From assembly GCA_026646885.1 (NCBI GenBank), contig JAPKHK010000002.1, positions 300,381-364,380 on the forward strand: a DNA stretch of 64,000 nt, given 5' to 3'. Positions 51,357-59,866 of this stretch are shown here, piece after piece (the first letter of the stretch is position 1; each line of letters opens with the position of its first letter). The stretch comes from Casimicrobiaceae bacterium (lineage in GTDB: Bacteria; Pseudomonadota; Gammaproteobacteria; Burkholderiales; Casimicrobiaceae). Both the position numbers and the translations under genes were made by a program. The notes under the pieces are model-generated. The model did not search any database and was not told where the DNA came from. It saw only the letters and a program-made list of their open reading frames with translations.

Positions 51357-52486
51357 GCCGCTGCCTCCTTGGCAATGATGAGTTTGAGGATTTCGCTGGT
51401 GCCACCGCCAATCAGCGTGAAGCGCACATCACGCAAATAGCGCTGCACCGGGTATTCCATGGCATAGCCGTAGGAGGCGAGCACCCGCGCGGCTTGATCG
51501 CAGATGCGCGCAGCGGCTTCGGTGGCATGCAACTTCGCCATGGCCGCTTCCTTGTGATGCGGACGTCCCGCATCGCGCCGCCAGGCGGCATAACGCACGA
51601 GGTGCGTGGCCGCTTCGAGGTCGGTGGCCATTTCGGCGATCTTCAGTTGTATTGCCTGGAAGCGGTTGATGGGTTTGCCGAATTGCTGACGCTCGCCAGC
51701 GTAGCGCACGGCTTCGGCGAGTGCGGCGCGGGCCACGCCCAAGGCCATGGCGCCGGTAATGATGCGGATTTCCGCGAGTGTCTTGCGCAGATGGCTCTCG
51801 CCATCCCCTTCCTCTTTGGAGAGGCGGTGCGTGTCGGGCACGAAGCAGTCATCGAAAGCCACCTCCGAAGTGGGCAAGGCCCAGACGCCCATCTTATGTA
51901 TGGCGCGACCTACGGTGAGGCCTTGCGAACCCTTCTCGACCAGAAAGATGGTGAGCTTTTTGGCGTCCCCCGCTTTGGCGAACACGGTGAAGAAATCGGC
52001 AACCGGCGCCGAAGTGATCCAAGTCTTTTGGCCGTTGAGGACGTAACCGCCCGGAACCTTCTTCGCCGTCGTAGCGATGGAATCCAAGTCCGACCCGGCA
52101 TTGGGTTCGGTCATGCAGATGGCACCGATCTTCTCGCCGGCCATGGCGGGCTTGAAGAGACCCTCGATGATGGCGGCGTTGCCGAGCATGTGCAAAAACT
52201 TGGTGCCCATCAGGGATTGCATGGCCACGGCGCCGGCGAGGGACATCGAACCGCGGGCAACTTCTTCCAGGGCCAGTGCGAACTCCTGCAAACCCACGCC
52301 GCTGCCGCCGACTTCTTCGGGATAGCGCATGCTGAAGAAACCCAATTCGCCCAGTTCCTTGAACAGGGCCATGGGAAAAGCGTGCGCCTCGTCGATCGCC
52401 GCCGCTTGCGGGACGATGCGCTCGTCGCAGAAGCGCGCGAAGGTGTCGCGGATCGCGCGCTGATCTTCGGTGAGTTCGAAGTTCAC
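51353..52486 (-). CDS. iaaF: acyl-CoA dehydrogenase lacking the usual base, iaaF-like
   Basis: 377 residues, flavin acyl-CoA dehydrogenase (MTEPNAGSD, GQKTWITSA, RQQFGKPI). The catalytic glutamate of the common YEGTSEI motif is missing; residues 359-365 read IGGGTSE. In the indoleacetate pathway the substrate is a malonyl-type CoA ester that is oxidatively decarboxylated, so loss of CO2 could replace base-driven proton removal. Four-nt overlaps on both sides. A dehydrogenase of the isovaleryl type, whose base sits elsewhere, is the alternative. Confidence 0.82.
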   Translation of the reverse strand: MNFELTEDQRAIRDTFARFCDERIVPQAAAIDEAHAFPMALFKELGELGFFSMRYPEEVGGSGVGLQEFALALEEVARGSMSLAGAVAMQSLMGTKFLHMLGNAAIIEGLFKPAMAGEKIGAICMTEPNAGSDLDSIATTAKKVPGGYVLNGQKTWITSAPVADFFTVFAKAGDAKKLTIFLVEKGSQGLTVGRAIHKMGVWALPTSEVAFDDCFVPDTHRLSKEEGDGESHLRKTLAEIRIITGAMALGVARAALAEAVRYAGERQQFGKPINRFQAIQLKIAEMATDLEAATHLVRYAAWRRDAGRPHHKEAAMAKLHATEAAARICDQAARVLASYGYAMEYPVQRYLRDVRFTLIGGGTSEILKLIIAKEAAA

Positions 52487-54177
52487 CCGGCAAGCTCCGC
52501 GGCGCTCAGGCCGTAATCCTGCTGCGCGGCCGCAGTGGAAATCACGCCGTTTCGCACCTCTTCGCGCAACAGTGCGCGGTCGCGCTTCCTGGGGTCGCCA
52601 TAACCGCCACCGCCGCTGGCGACTTGATGGTAGATCGTCCCTTTGGGCACGCCGGTGATGAGGTCCTTGTTCTTCGGCACCACGGTCTGGCCGTCGGGAT
52701 AGTGCAAGCGAATGAAATTGAGCCCGGCGTTATGGCCGCCGAAAAGACCGAAAGCGGGCTCGAAATCGCCGTCGCCGAAGGTGACGAGTTGGGTGTCTTC
52801 CGAACCGATTTCGAAAATTGTCTCCACCCCCAGCCCGCCGCGCCACTGGCCGGCGCCAGCCGAGTCGGTGAGTAATTCGTGCTTGATGAGACGATGCGGC
52901 GTTTGCTGCTCGAACATTTCGTAATCCTGGTCGAGCACGCCGCCGGAGGCGTCGATCATGCCGATGTGGTCATAGCCGTCGGTGCCCAGCATCGCACCCG
53001 AGCCGCCTTTTAAGCCCATGAAGCCGATGTCCACGTATTGCTCGTTCTTTTCCGGATCGGTCCCGGTAGTGAGCGAGCACAAGAGATTGTTCCAACCCGC
53101 GGTCACGCGTTCCGGCATCACCGGGCCCAAGGCGCGCTGGATGGCGTCGGCGTTGGGCGGGCAGAGGTGGTTGCCGAACGTCGTGGCCTTCGGGTACGCG
53201 GCGTTCAACAAGGTGCCTTCGGGAATGATGATTTCGATGGGCTGCACCATGCCTTCGTTGTGCGGAATGTCGGGGTTCACCATTTGCAAAAGCGTCAAGA
53301 TGGTGGCCGAAGCGCTGGAGGTGAAAGTGCCGTTGACGAAGCCGTTGGTCTGCGCGTCGGTGCGGCTGTAATCGAACTTGATCGATTTGTCGTGCACTTC
53401 GATATCGACGCGGATGGTGAATTTCGAGCCCTCGTGCCGGCCGTCGTAATAGACGTAGCCTTCGCCTGAGTAATTGCCTTTGGGAATCTTGGCGATTTCG
53501 GCTTCCATCATGCGCCGCGTGGCGTCGAACAAAGCCTGCTTGTGCGTTTGGTAACTCGCCACACCGTATTTTTCCAGCAACTCGATCAGGCGCCGTTCGC
53601 CCACCGTGCAGGCGCCCATTTCCGCTTTCATGTCGTGCTGCACGATCTCCAGGCGGATGTTGGCGAAAATGAGGTTCCACACGTCTCTTCTGAGCTGCCC
53701 CTTTTCGTAAACCTTCACCGGGGGAATGCGCAAGGCTTCTTGCCACACTTCGACGGCGTTGGGGTTGTAGCCGCCGCGCACGTTACCACCGATATCAGCT
53801 TGATGCCCCTTCACCGCGGACCAAGCGACCAGCTCGCCGCGGTAGAAAATTGGCTTATACACCGCGACGTCGTTGTTCTGGTTGCCCAGACTGAACACAT
53901 CGTTGTGAAAAATCACATCGCCAGGGTGTAGATCGTCACCGAAATAGTTCTTGATGTATTTGCAAACCGGGGCCAGCGAGAAGGCGAGGATGGGCAGGTT
54001 CTCGGTTTGTTCGAGCATATTGCCGTCGGCGTCGTAAAGGCCGGTGACGTAGTCCTTGGCTTCGCACAGAATCGGCGAGCGCGTGGTCTGCTCCATGGAT
54101 ATGCTCATCTCGTCGGTAATCGCCTTGAAGTTGCGCGCATACACCGACAGCAGGATGGGATCGACGGTTTGGCTCAT
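52483..54177 (-). CDS. iaaE: hydantoinase B/oxoprolinase-like subunit, iaaE-like
   Basis: 564 residues of the HyuB family: SMEQTTRSPILCEAKDYVTG, PGDVIFHNDVFSLGNQNNDV, VKGHQADIGG (metal-ligand type H and D residues) and GGLGVETIFEIG. With the HyuA subunit it would use ATP to open the lactam ring of oxindoleacetate. Start ATG 54177, 18 bp after the HyuA stop. Acetone- and acetophenone-carboxylase subunits share the fold, so function follows from operon context. Confidence 0.8.
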   Translation of the reverse strand: MSQTVDPILLSVYARNFKAITDEMSISMEQTTRSPILCEAKDYVTGLYDADGNMLEQTENLPILAFSLAPVCKYIKNYFGDDLHPGDVIFHNDVFSLGNQNNDVAVYKPIFYRGELVAWSAVKGHQADIGGNVRGGYNPNAVEVWQEALRIPPVKVYEKGQLRRDVWNLIFANIRLEIVQHDMKAEMGACTVGERRLIELLEKYGVASYQTHKQALFDATRRMMEAEIAKIPKGNYSGEGYVYYDGRHEGSKFTIRVDIEVHDKSIKFDYSRTDAQTNGFVNGTFTSSASATILTLLQMVNPDIPHNEGMVQPIEIIIPEGTLLNAAYPKATTFGNHLCPPNADAIQRALGPVMPERVTAGWNNLLCSLTTGTDPEKNEQYVDIGFMGLKGGSGAMLGTDGYDHIGMIDASGGVLDQDYEMFEQQTPHRLIKHELLTDSAGAGQWRGGLGVETIFEIGSEDTQLVTFGDGDFEPAFGLFGGHNAGLNFIRLHYPDGQTVVPKNKDLITGVPKGTIYHQVASGGGGYGDPRKRDRALLREEVRNGVISTAAAQQDYGLSAAELAG

Positions 54178-54195
54178 GATGGAACTCCCAGCCTC

Positions 54196-56301
54196 TCAAG
54201 CGAGGCAATGCTTGACCAAGTCTTCGCGCCCTTTGCGATAGAGCACGAAGGATCCATAGGCATCGACGACGCAATCGAAACCTTGGGAAACGAATATGGC
54301 GGTGGTTTCTTCCTCGATCATCGCCGGACCGGTCAGCCGGTTGCCATGCACCAGTGCGTGGCCGTCGTAGATCGGCACTTGGGCGAAGGCGTTGGTTTCC
54401 GGCAGATACACCGCGCGACGCCCCTTGATCGCCTTCTCGGCGCTGGCCGGCGCGCGGGCTTCCTCGCGGTAACCCGGCGGATCGATGCCGCCGATCGCCT
54501 GCACGCGCACGTTGATGATTTCAATCGCGGTGCCTTCGTTTTCCAGCGAATAACCATAGAGCCGATTGTGCTCGGCATGAAAGGCCTGGGCCAGAGCGGT
54601 GGCGTCGCCGTGGGCGATGGCCTCGCGCGGCGCCAGAAAGGACACCTCATGGTATTGCTTGATGTAACGGCAATCGAGTTTGATCTGCGAACGGCGCCGC
54701 GCCGGCGCGATGCGCTCTTCACCGAGTTGCCGCTCGCCTTCGCGAGCCATCTCGTCGATCATGGCCAAGAGGCGCGGATAGTCAGCTTGGTCGAGGCGGG
54801 CGACGAAAGTGCGCACGAAATCGTGTTTCAGTTCCGAGAGCAGCATGCCGAAGGCGCACAAAACGGACGATTCGCGCGGCGCGATCTGCAAAGGAATTTC
54901 CAATTCGTCGCAAATCAGACAAGAGTGGATGGGGCCGGCGCCGCCCGCGGGGATGAAGGGAAACTCGCGCGGATCGAAGCCGCGTTTGATGGTGACCTCG
55001 CGCACGCCCTGCGCCATGTTGTTGCAAGCAACGCGATACATGCCCGCCGCTGCCGCTTCGACGGTGAGGCCCATGGGTTTGGCGATAAACGTTTCGATGG
55101 CCGTGCGCGCCGCGGCAAAGTCGAGCTTCATCTTGCCGCCCGCGAAATAGTTCGCGTCGAGATAGCCCAGCACCAGATTGGCATCGGTGGTGGTCGGCAG
55201 TTTGCCGCCTTTGCCGTAGCAGGCGGGCCCCGGATCGGCGCCCGCGCTCTGCGGGCCCATGCGCAACAAGCCGCCGTCGTCGAGCCAGCCAATGGAGCCG
55301 CCGCCCGCGCCGATGGTGTGAATGTCGAGCATGGGTAGGGCGATTTTGTGGCGGGCGATTTCGCCATCGTTTTTGATCATCGGCGCATCGACGGCCACCG
55401 ACGCTTCAAAGCTCGTGCCGCCCATGTCCGTGGTGATGCATTTGTTCTGCCCGTGCGGGCGTACGTAAAACAAGCCCGCGCCGGGGCCACCGGCGGGGCC
55501 GGAGAGCAAGGTGAGGGCGGCTTTTTCGCGTGCCAGTGCAGGTGAGATCACGCCACCGTTCGATTGCATGATGAGCAAGAGCCCCTGGAAGCCGATGCTC
55601 TTCAGGCGCCCGACGAGTTGATCCAAGTAGTGATTGAGCTTGGGGCCGACATAGCTGTTGAGCGCGGTGGTCGAGACGCGCTCGTAGAAGCGGATCGAGG
55701 GCAACAAATCGGTCGAAACGCTGAGGTAGGCCTGCGGCATCATTTCCCGCACCAGCTTGGCCGCCGCCTGTTCGTGCGCAGGGTTGGCAAAGGAATTCAT
55801 GAAGCAGATGGAGACCGCCTGCACGCCTTCGCGTTGGTAGAGGGCAATCGCTTCGCGCACCGCGTCGAGGTCGAGCGGCGTCAGCTCGCGCCCGGCGCGG
55901 TCGAGCCGGCCTTTGATGCCACTGCGCAAATAGCGCGGCACCAGGGGTTTTACGTTGGTGTAGCGGTTGTTGTACTGCTCTTCGCGAATGCCGCGACGCA
56001 TTTCCAGCGCGTCGCGCACGCCCTCGGTGGTCAAGAGCGCCGACTTGGCGCCGGTATGCGTCAGCGTGGCGTTGGTCGTAACGGTCGTGCCATGAACGAT
56101 GGTGGCTATGGTGGGCGCAAACGCTTCGAGCGACAGCGGCGGTGTTTGCGCCGCAGCGATGTCCGCCAGCCCGTTGACCACCGCGATCGAAGGATCGCCC
56201 GGCGTCGACAGCGACTTGAAAATGCTCGGTTCGGCGTCGTCCCTGGTCACCACGAAATCGGTGAAGGTGCCGCCGACGTCGATGCCAATCTTGAGTGCCA
56301 T
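54196..56301 (-). CDS. iaaC: hydantoinase A-like ATP-dependent subunit, iaaC-like
   Basis: 701 residues, HyuA family with the actin-like phosphate loops IGIDVGGTFTDFVVTRDD at the N terminus and TTDMGGTSFEA in the middle, plus IVHGTTVTTNAT and SGPAGGPGAG. Start ATG 56301 is preceded by GAGG 8 bp away; an upstream in-frame ATG at 56331 would add a non-family extension. It works with the subunit at 52483. Alphabetic order of the operon matches the published iaa order. Confidence 0.8.
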   Translation of the reverse strand: MALKIGIDVGGTFTDFVVTRDDAEPSIFKSLSTPGDPSIAVVNGLADIAAAQTPPLSLEAFAPTIATIVHGTTVTTNATLTHTGAKSALLTTEGVRDALEMRRGIREEQYNNRYTNVKPLVPRYLRSGIKGRLDRAGRELTPLDLDAVREAIALYQREGVQAVSICFMNSFANPAHEQAAAKLVREMMPQAYLSVSTDLLPSIRFYERVSTTALNSYVGPKLNHYLDQLVGRLKSIGFQGLLLIMQSNGGVISPALAREKAALTLLSGPAGGPGAGLFYVRPHGQNKCITTDMGGTSFEASVAVDAPMIKNDGEIARHKIALPMLDIHTIGAGGGSIGWLDDGGLLRMGPQSAGADPGPACYGKGGKLPTTTDANLVLGYLDANYFAGGKMKLDFAAARTAIETFIAKPMGLTVEAAAAGMYRVACNNMAQGVREVTIKRGFDPREFPFIPAGGAGPIHSCLICDELEIPLQIAPRESSVLCAFGMLLSELKHDFVRTFVARLDQADYPRLLAMIDEMAREGERQLGEERIAPARRRSQIKLDCRYIKQYHEVSFLAPREAIAHGDATALAQAFHAEHNRLYGYSLENEGTAIEIINVRVQAIGGIDPPGYREEARAPASAEKAIKGRRAVYLPETNAFAQVPIYDGHALVHGNRLTGPAMIEEETTAIFVSQGFDCVVDAYGSFVLYRKGREDLVKHCLA

Positions 56302-56317
56302 GTATGCCTCTTTTCCT

Positions 56318-57850
56318 TCAGGCCGGTACACCGGCCGCCGCGATGCGGCGCAGTTCTTCTTTCTTCACCTTGCCCAGCGCACTCTTCGGCAGCTCGGGCA
56401 GGAAAACCACTTCTTTGGGAAACTTGAAGCGGGCGATGCGTCCCTCGAGAAAGCGCAGGATGTCCTCGCTGGCAAGCGCGCGGCCAGGGCGGGTGACGAT
56501 CATGGCGACAACCAACTCCCCCCAGCGTTTGTCCGGCCGGCCCACCACCGATACCTCGGCGATGTCTGGATGCTCGCAGAGCAGATTCTCAATCTCCGCC
56601 GGGTAAATGTTCTCGCCGCCGGAGATGATCATGTCTTTCTTGCGGCCGACTACGGTGAGGTAACCCGCGGCGTCACAGAAACCCAAATCACCGCTCTTGA
56701 ACCAACCTTCGTGGAAGGCGGCGCGGGTGGCCTCGGCGGCTTGCCAATAGCCGCTCATGACCTGTGGCCCGCGGACCAGGATTTCGCCGACCTGGCCTTG
56801 CGGCAACAGGGCGCCCAAATCGTCGGCGACGCGCAGTTCGCCATACTTGGCCACGTGCCCGGTGCTGCCGGCGCACCGCAGAGCTTCGTCAGCTCTGAGA
56901 TACGCCGCGATAGGGCAGGTTTCGGTCGCGCCGTACACGGGCAGGAGCGGGATGCCGCGCGCATGCACACCCGCGGTGACCCGCTCGGGAACGATGGTCG
57001 AGCCGGTGGTGATGGCCCGGAGAGCGGGGAGCTTGGCGGTCTTCCAGCGCGGGCTGGCCATCATCATGTCGAGTTGCGCGGGCACGAGCACGGTCAGCGT
57101 CACTCCTTCGCCTTCCAGCGCATCGAAGGTGGCATCGGCGTCGAACTTGGGATGAAGCACCACTGTAGCTCCTAAACTCAGCGCCGGGGTGGTCTGGATA
57201 TTGAGCCCACCGACATGGAACAAGGGCAGGGTGGTGAGGATGACGTCATGTTCGGTCATGCCGTGCATGTCGGTGCTGTTGGCGGCGTTCCAGGCCAGTG
57301 CGTCTTGGCTCAGCAAAACGCCCTTGGGCTTGCCGGTGGAGCCGGAGGTATAGCAGATCAGCAAGGGCACCTGGCTGTCGGCAGGTGGTTTCGGCAGCGT
57401 CGCTCCTTGGCCGCGGACTAGGAAGCTGTCCACTTCGAGCCAACCGGGTTGCGGCGCTTCGGCTACGAACAGGCAACCGGGAAAACGCTGGCGCAGGACT
57501 TCGGATTGTTCCAGAAAAGGCCCGGCGACCAGACAAACGCGCGGTGTGCAGTCCGCAAACATTTGGCTGTGCTCGGGTGGCGCCAAGCGCCAGTTGAGCG
57601 GCATGAAGAGCGCTTGGAGGCGCGCGCAGGCGAAAAAGAGCAGCAGCGTGGTGGCGCTGTTCCAGGATAGATGCGCCACTGCATCGCCGGGCTTGATACC
57701 GGCGGCCGCCAGCGCCTGGGCGAGCGCTTGTGCGCGCGCGGCCAGCTCGCCGTAGGAGAGCGCTCCGGCCGGCGTCTTGAGCGCGATCTTCGCCGGCCTT
57801 TCGGCGGCGTGTCGGGGCAGCCAATCGATCACGGGCGTGGGCAGTCGCAC
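56318..57850 (-). CDS. iaaB: acyl-CoA synthetase (AMP-forming), iaaB-like
   Basis: 510 residues from GTG 57850, the only plausible start, since upstream codons read in another frame of the thiolase gene. AMP-binding motifs: YTSGSTGKPKGV, YGATETCPIA, WFKSGDLGF, GRKKDMIISGGENI and the lysine near the end (PKSALGKVKKEEL). Would activate indoleacetate or a ring-opened acid. In Aromatoleum the IaaB enzyme is known as an indoleacetate-CoA ligase. It lies 11 bp after the thiolase gene. Confidence 0.85.
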   Translation of the reverse strand: MRLPTPVIDWLPRHAAERPAKIALKTPAGALSYGELAARAQALAQALAAAGIKPGDAVAHLSWNSATTLLLFFACARLQALFMPLNWRLAPPEHSQMFADCTPRVCLVAGPFLEQSEVLRQRFPGCLFVAEAPQPGWLEVDSFLVRGQGATLPKPPADSQVPLLICYTSGSTGKPKGVLLSQDALAWNAANSTDMHGMTEHDVILTTLPLFHVGGLNIQTTPALSLGATVVLHPKFDADATFDALEGEGVTLTVLVPAQLDMMMASPRWKTAKLPALRAITTGSTIVPERVTAGVHARGIPLLPVYGATETCPIAAYLRADEALRCAGSTGHVAKYGELRVADDLGALLPQGQVGEILVRGPQVMSGYWQAAEATRAAFHEGWFKSGDLGFCDAAGYLTVVGRKKDMIISGGENIYPAEIENLLCEHPDIAEVSVVGRPDKRWGELVVAMIVTRPGRALASEDILRFLEGRIARFKFPKEVVFLPELPKSALGKVKKEELRRIAAAGVPA

Positions 57851-57861
57851 GGGCTTGCGCC

Positions 57862-59061
57862 TCAATCGCCGACGCTGAGCACCACGGCCATGGCGGTGTC
57901 GCCTGCGGCACAGCCGGTGAACAGGCCGATGCCGCCACCGCGCTGCACCAGTTCTTCGATCAGTTCGATGATCGCGCGTGTGCCCATCGGCGCCTGAGGG
58001 TGCCCCCAGACCAGCGAGCAGCCGAAGTTGTTCATCTTCCGCCAATCAGCGCCCGTTTCTTGGGCGAAAAAGAGGTCGTTAATGGCGAAGGGATTGTGGG
58101 TCTTTATCGCCGCCAGATCGCCCAAACCCTTGTTGGCTTGGCCCAGCGCCAAACGTGCCGCGGGTACGGTTGCTTCGGGCATGAAAGCCAGGGGTGCGCG
58201 CGCCAAGCCGAAACCAAGAAGACGCACGAGCACCTTTTCGCGAGACAACTCCCGAGCCTTTTCCGGCGTGGTGACGACCAAACCGGCATTGCCGTCGGCT
58301 GGATGGGTTTGCCCGCCAAAGGTGACCGTGCCTCCGTCCTGGACCGGCTTGAGCGCGGCCAGGCCTTGCGCAGTGGAGAAGTTGATGCCTTCGTCGCCGG
58401 CGAGGCTGCTCGCCTCTTTTCTGAAACTCGGTGCCGGCACGGAGAAGGGCAGGCTCATGAAGCGCTTGAGGAAGGCCGAGTCCTGTGCTAGCGCTTGCCG
58501 GTACTGGCCTTCCCGATGCAGCACCACCTCGTGTTGCGCCGCCGTGGCGAAGCCATGCTTCTTGGCCACGTTTTCCGCAGTGGCCAGCATGGAGTGGCGG
58601 CCCAGAGGATCGCAGCCGAAGTTGTCCATCACCCAATCCTCGGCGGCGCCGGTGCCGCCGTGGCCTCGGGGATTGGGGTAATAGAGGTGCGGTCCGTTGG
58701 AAGTGCGGTCACAGTTGATCACCAGCGCGGTGGTGGCCAAGCCGGATTCGATTTCCTGCGCTGCCGCCAACAGGGTGCGCACGCCCGTGGCGCAGGCCTG
58801 CATCAACGTCGGCCCCCCCGCCGTAACGGCGCCGATCATTCCGGTGAGCCAGGGCAGGCCGTAGAAGGAGTGTTTTTGCGGTACCGAAAACCCCAATACG
58901 CCGTAATCGAAGACCTTCGGATCGATCTTGCGTTTGGCCAATTCGGCCCGGGCGACGTGCGCCGCGAATTCGATGCTGTGAAGATTGGCGAAGGCGCCCT
59001 GCCAGCGCGCGAAAGGCGTGCTCCAGTAGGCGCCGTAGGGAATGACGGCGCGATAGCTCAT
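57862..59061 (-). CDS. iaaA: thiolase, iaaA-like
   Basis: 399 residues with all thiolase catalytic residues: C90 in LMQACATGVRT, the histidine in KTHNPFAINDL and C384 in FTGCAAGDTAMA. Would cleave the 3-oxo CoA ester to 2-aminobenzoyl-CoA and acetyl-CoA. Start ATG 59061 overlaps the GntR stop (ATGA), which ties the regulator to the operon. Confidence 0.85.
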   Translation of the reverse strand: MSYRAVIPYGAYWSTPFARWQGAFANLHSIEFAAHVARAELAKRKIDPKVFDYGVLGFSVPQKHSFYGLPWLTGMIGAVTAGGPTLMQACATGVRTLLAAAQEIESGLATTALVINCDRTSNGPHLYYPNPRGHGGTGAAEDWVMDNFGCDPLGRHSMLATAENVAKKHGFATAAQHEVVLHREGQYRQALAQDSAFLKRFMSLPFSVPAPSFRKEASSLAGDEGINFSTAQGLAALKPVQDGGTVTFGGQTHPADGNAGLVVTTPEKARELSREKVLVRLLGFGLARAPLAFMPEATVPAARLALGQANKGLGDLAAIKTHNPFAINDLFFAQETGADWRKMNNFGCSLVWGHPQAPMGTRAIIELIEELVQRGGGIGLFTGCAAGDTAMAVVLSVGD

Positions 59062-59789
59062 GTCTGTGACTCCTCATTGCCGTCTAGGCCCATCGCATCG
59101 ATGAAACAGCGCTTGGCGTTCTGCAAATGAACGAAAGTGGCGGCGGCAGCGGCGTCGCCGTCGCCGCTGGCGAGCGCGCGCAGGACGCCTCGCAGGCCCT
59201 TCAGGACAATGCCGCGCATCCGCGGGTCACCCAGCGTGATGGCGCGGATGTGCTGCATATGGTCGGCGTATTGCTCGATCACCTTGACCAATCGGGGATT
59301 GGGTACCAGGGCGAGCCAAGCGCTGCGGAACGCGATGTTGGCTTCGCGAAAGACTACTGCATCGCCGGATTTGTGAGCGGCCGCGGCGTCGGCCAGAGCA
59401 TTTTCGAGCGGCGCCCGGTTGCTTTTGTCGCGGGTGAGACGGGCGATGTCCTTGATCGCCGCGGGTTCGATCAAAAAACGCACCTCGTAGATATCGTCCA
59501 CATCCTGCCGGGTGAGGGCGGGCACTATGAAACTGCGGCCGTCGGAGACCAGCAAGCCCTCGCTGGCTAGGCGCGCCAGCGCTTCGCGCACCGGCGTGCG
59601 CGAAACGCCCAGGCGCTCCGCCAGCGGCACTTCTTGCAGCGGCTGCCCGGCGATGATTTGACCGTTACGCAGATGTCCCCGCAGCGTGTCGTAAACTTGG
59701 TCGCTGAGCGCAGGTGCGCGTTCCAGAGGCTTTAGCGAAGTGACCAGTTGAGTGCTCCCGATTCGATTGAGGAATACCGCATCGCGCAT
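59058..59789 (-). CDS. GntR/FCD-type transcription regulator
   Basis: 243 residues from ATG 59789: N-terminal winged helix-turn-helix (SDQVYDTLRGHLRNGQIIAGQ, then ERLGVSRTPVREALARLASEG) and a C-terminal FCD ligand domain. A TGTATACA palindrome lies 2 bp upstream of the start codon, a typical operator for this family, and suggests autoregulation. It is the first gene of the indoleacetate operon and overlaps the thiolase gene. The effector is unknown; an indole acid or CoA ester is plausible. Confidence 0.85.
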   Translation of the reverse strand: MRDAVFLNRIGSTQLVTSLKPLERAPALSDQVYDTLRGHLRNGQIIAGQPLQEVPLAERLGVSRTPVREALARLASEGLLVSDGRSFIVPALTRQDVDDIYEVRFLIEPAAIKDIARLTRDKSNRAPLENALADAAAAHKSGDAVVFREANIAFRSAWLALVPNPRLVKVIEQYADHMQHIRAITLGDPRMRGIVLKGLRGVLRALASGDGDAAAAATFVHLQNAKRCFIDAMGLDGNEESQT

Positions 59790-59791
59790 AC

Positions 59792-59799
59792 TGTATACA
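59792..59799. promoter_or_regulatory. possible GntR operator TGTATACA
   Basis: An 8-bp perfect palindrome directly before the regulator start (59789). FCD-type GntR regulators often bind TNGTATACA-like sites. Position at the start codon would allow steric repression of the whole operon. Confidence 0.45.
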
Positions 59800-59866
59800 T
59801 TCAGGCCTTCGATGTAAAGGCGTGGCGATGGCGGCGGCGAAGCGCCCGCGCTAATCCTAAGGCCGG

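Noticed and set aside
54007-55338. Long plus-strand frame opposite the hydantoinase genes
   Set aside because: Antisense shadow without start signal or domain.
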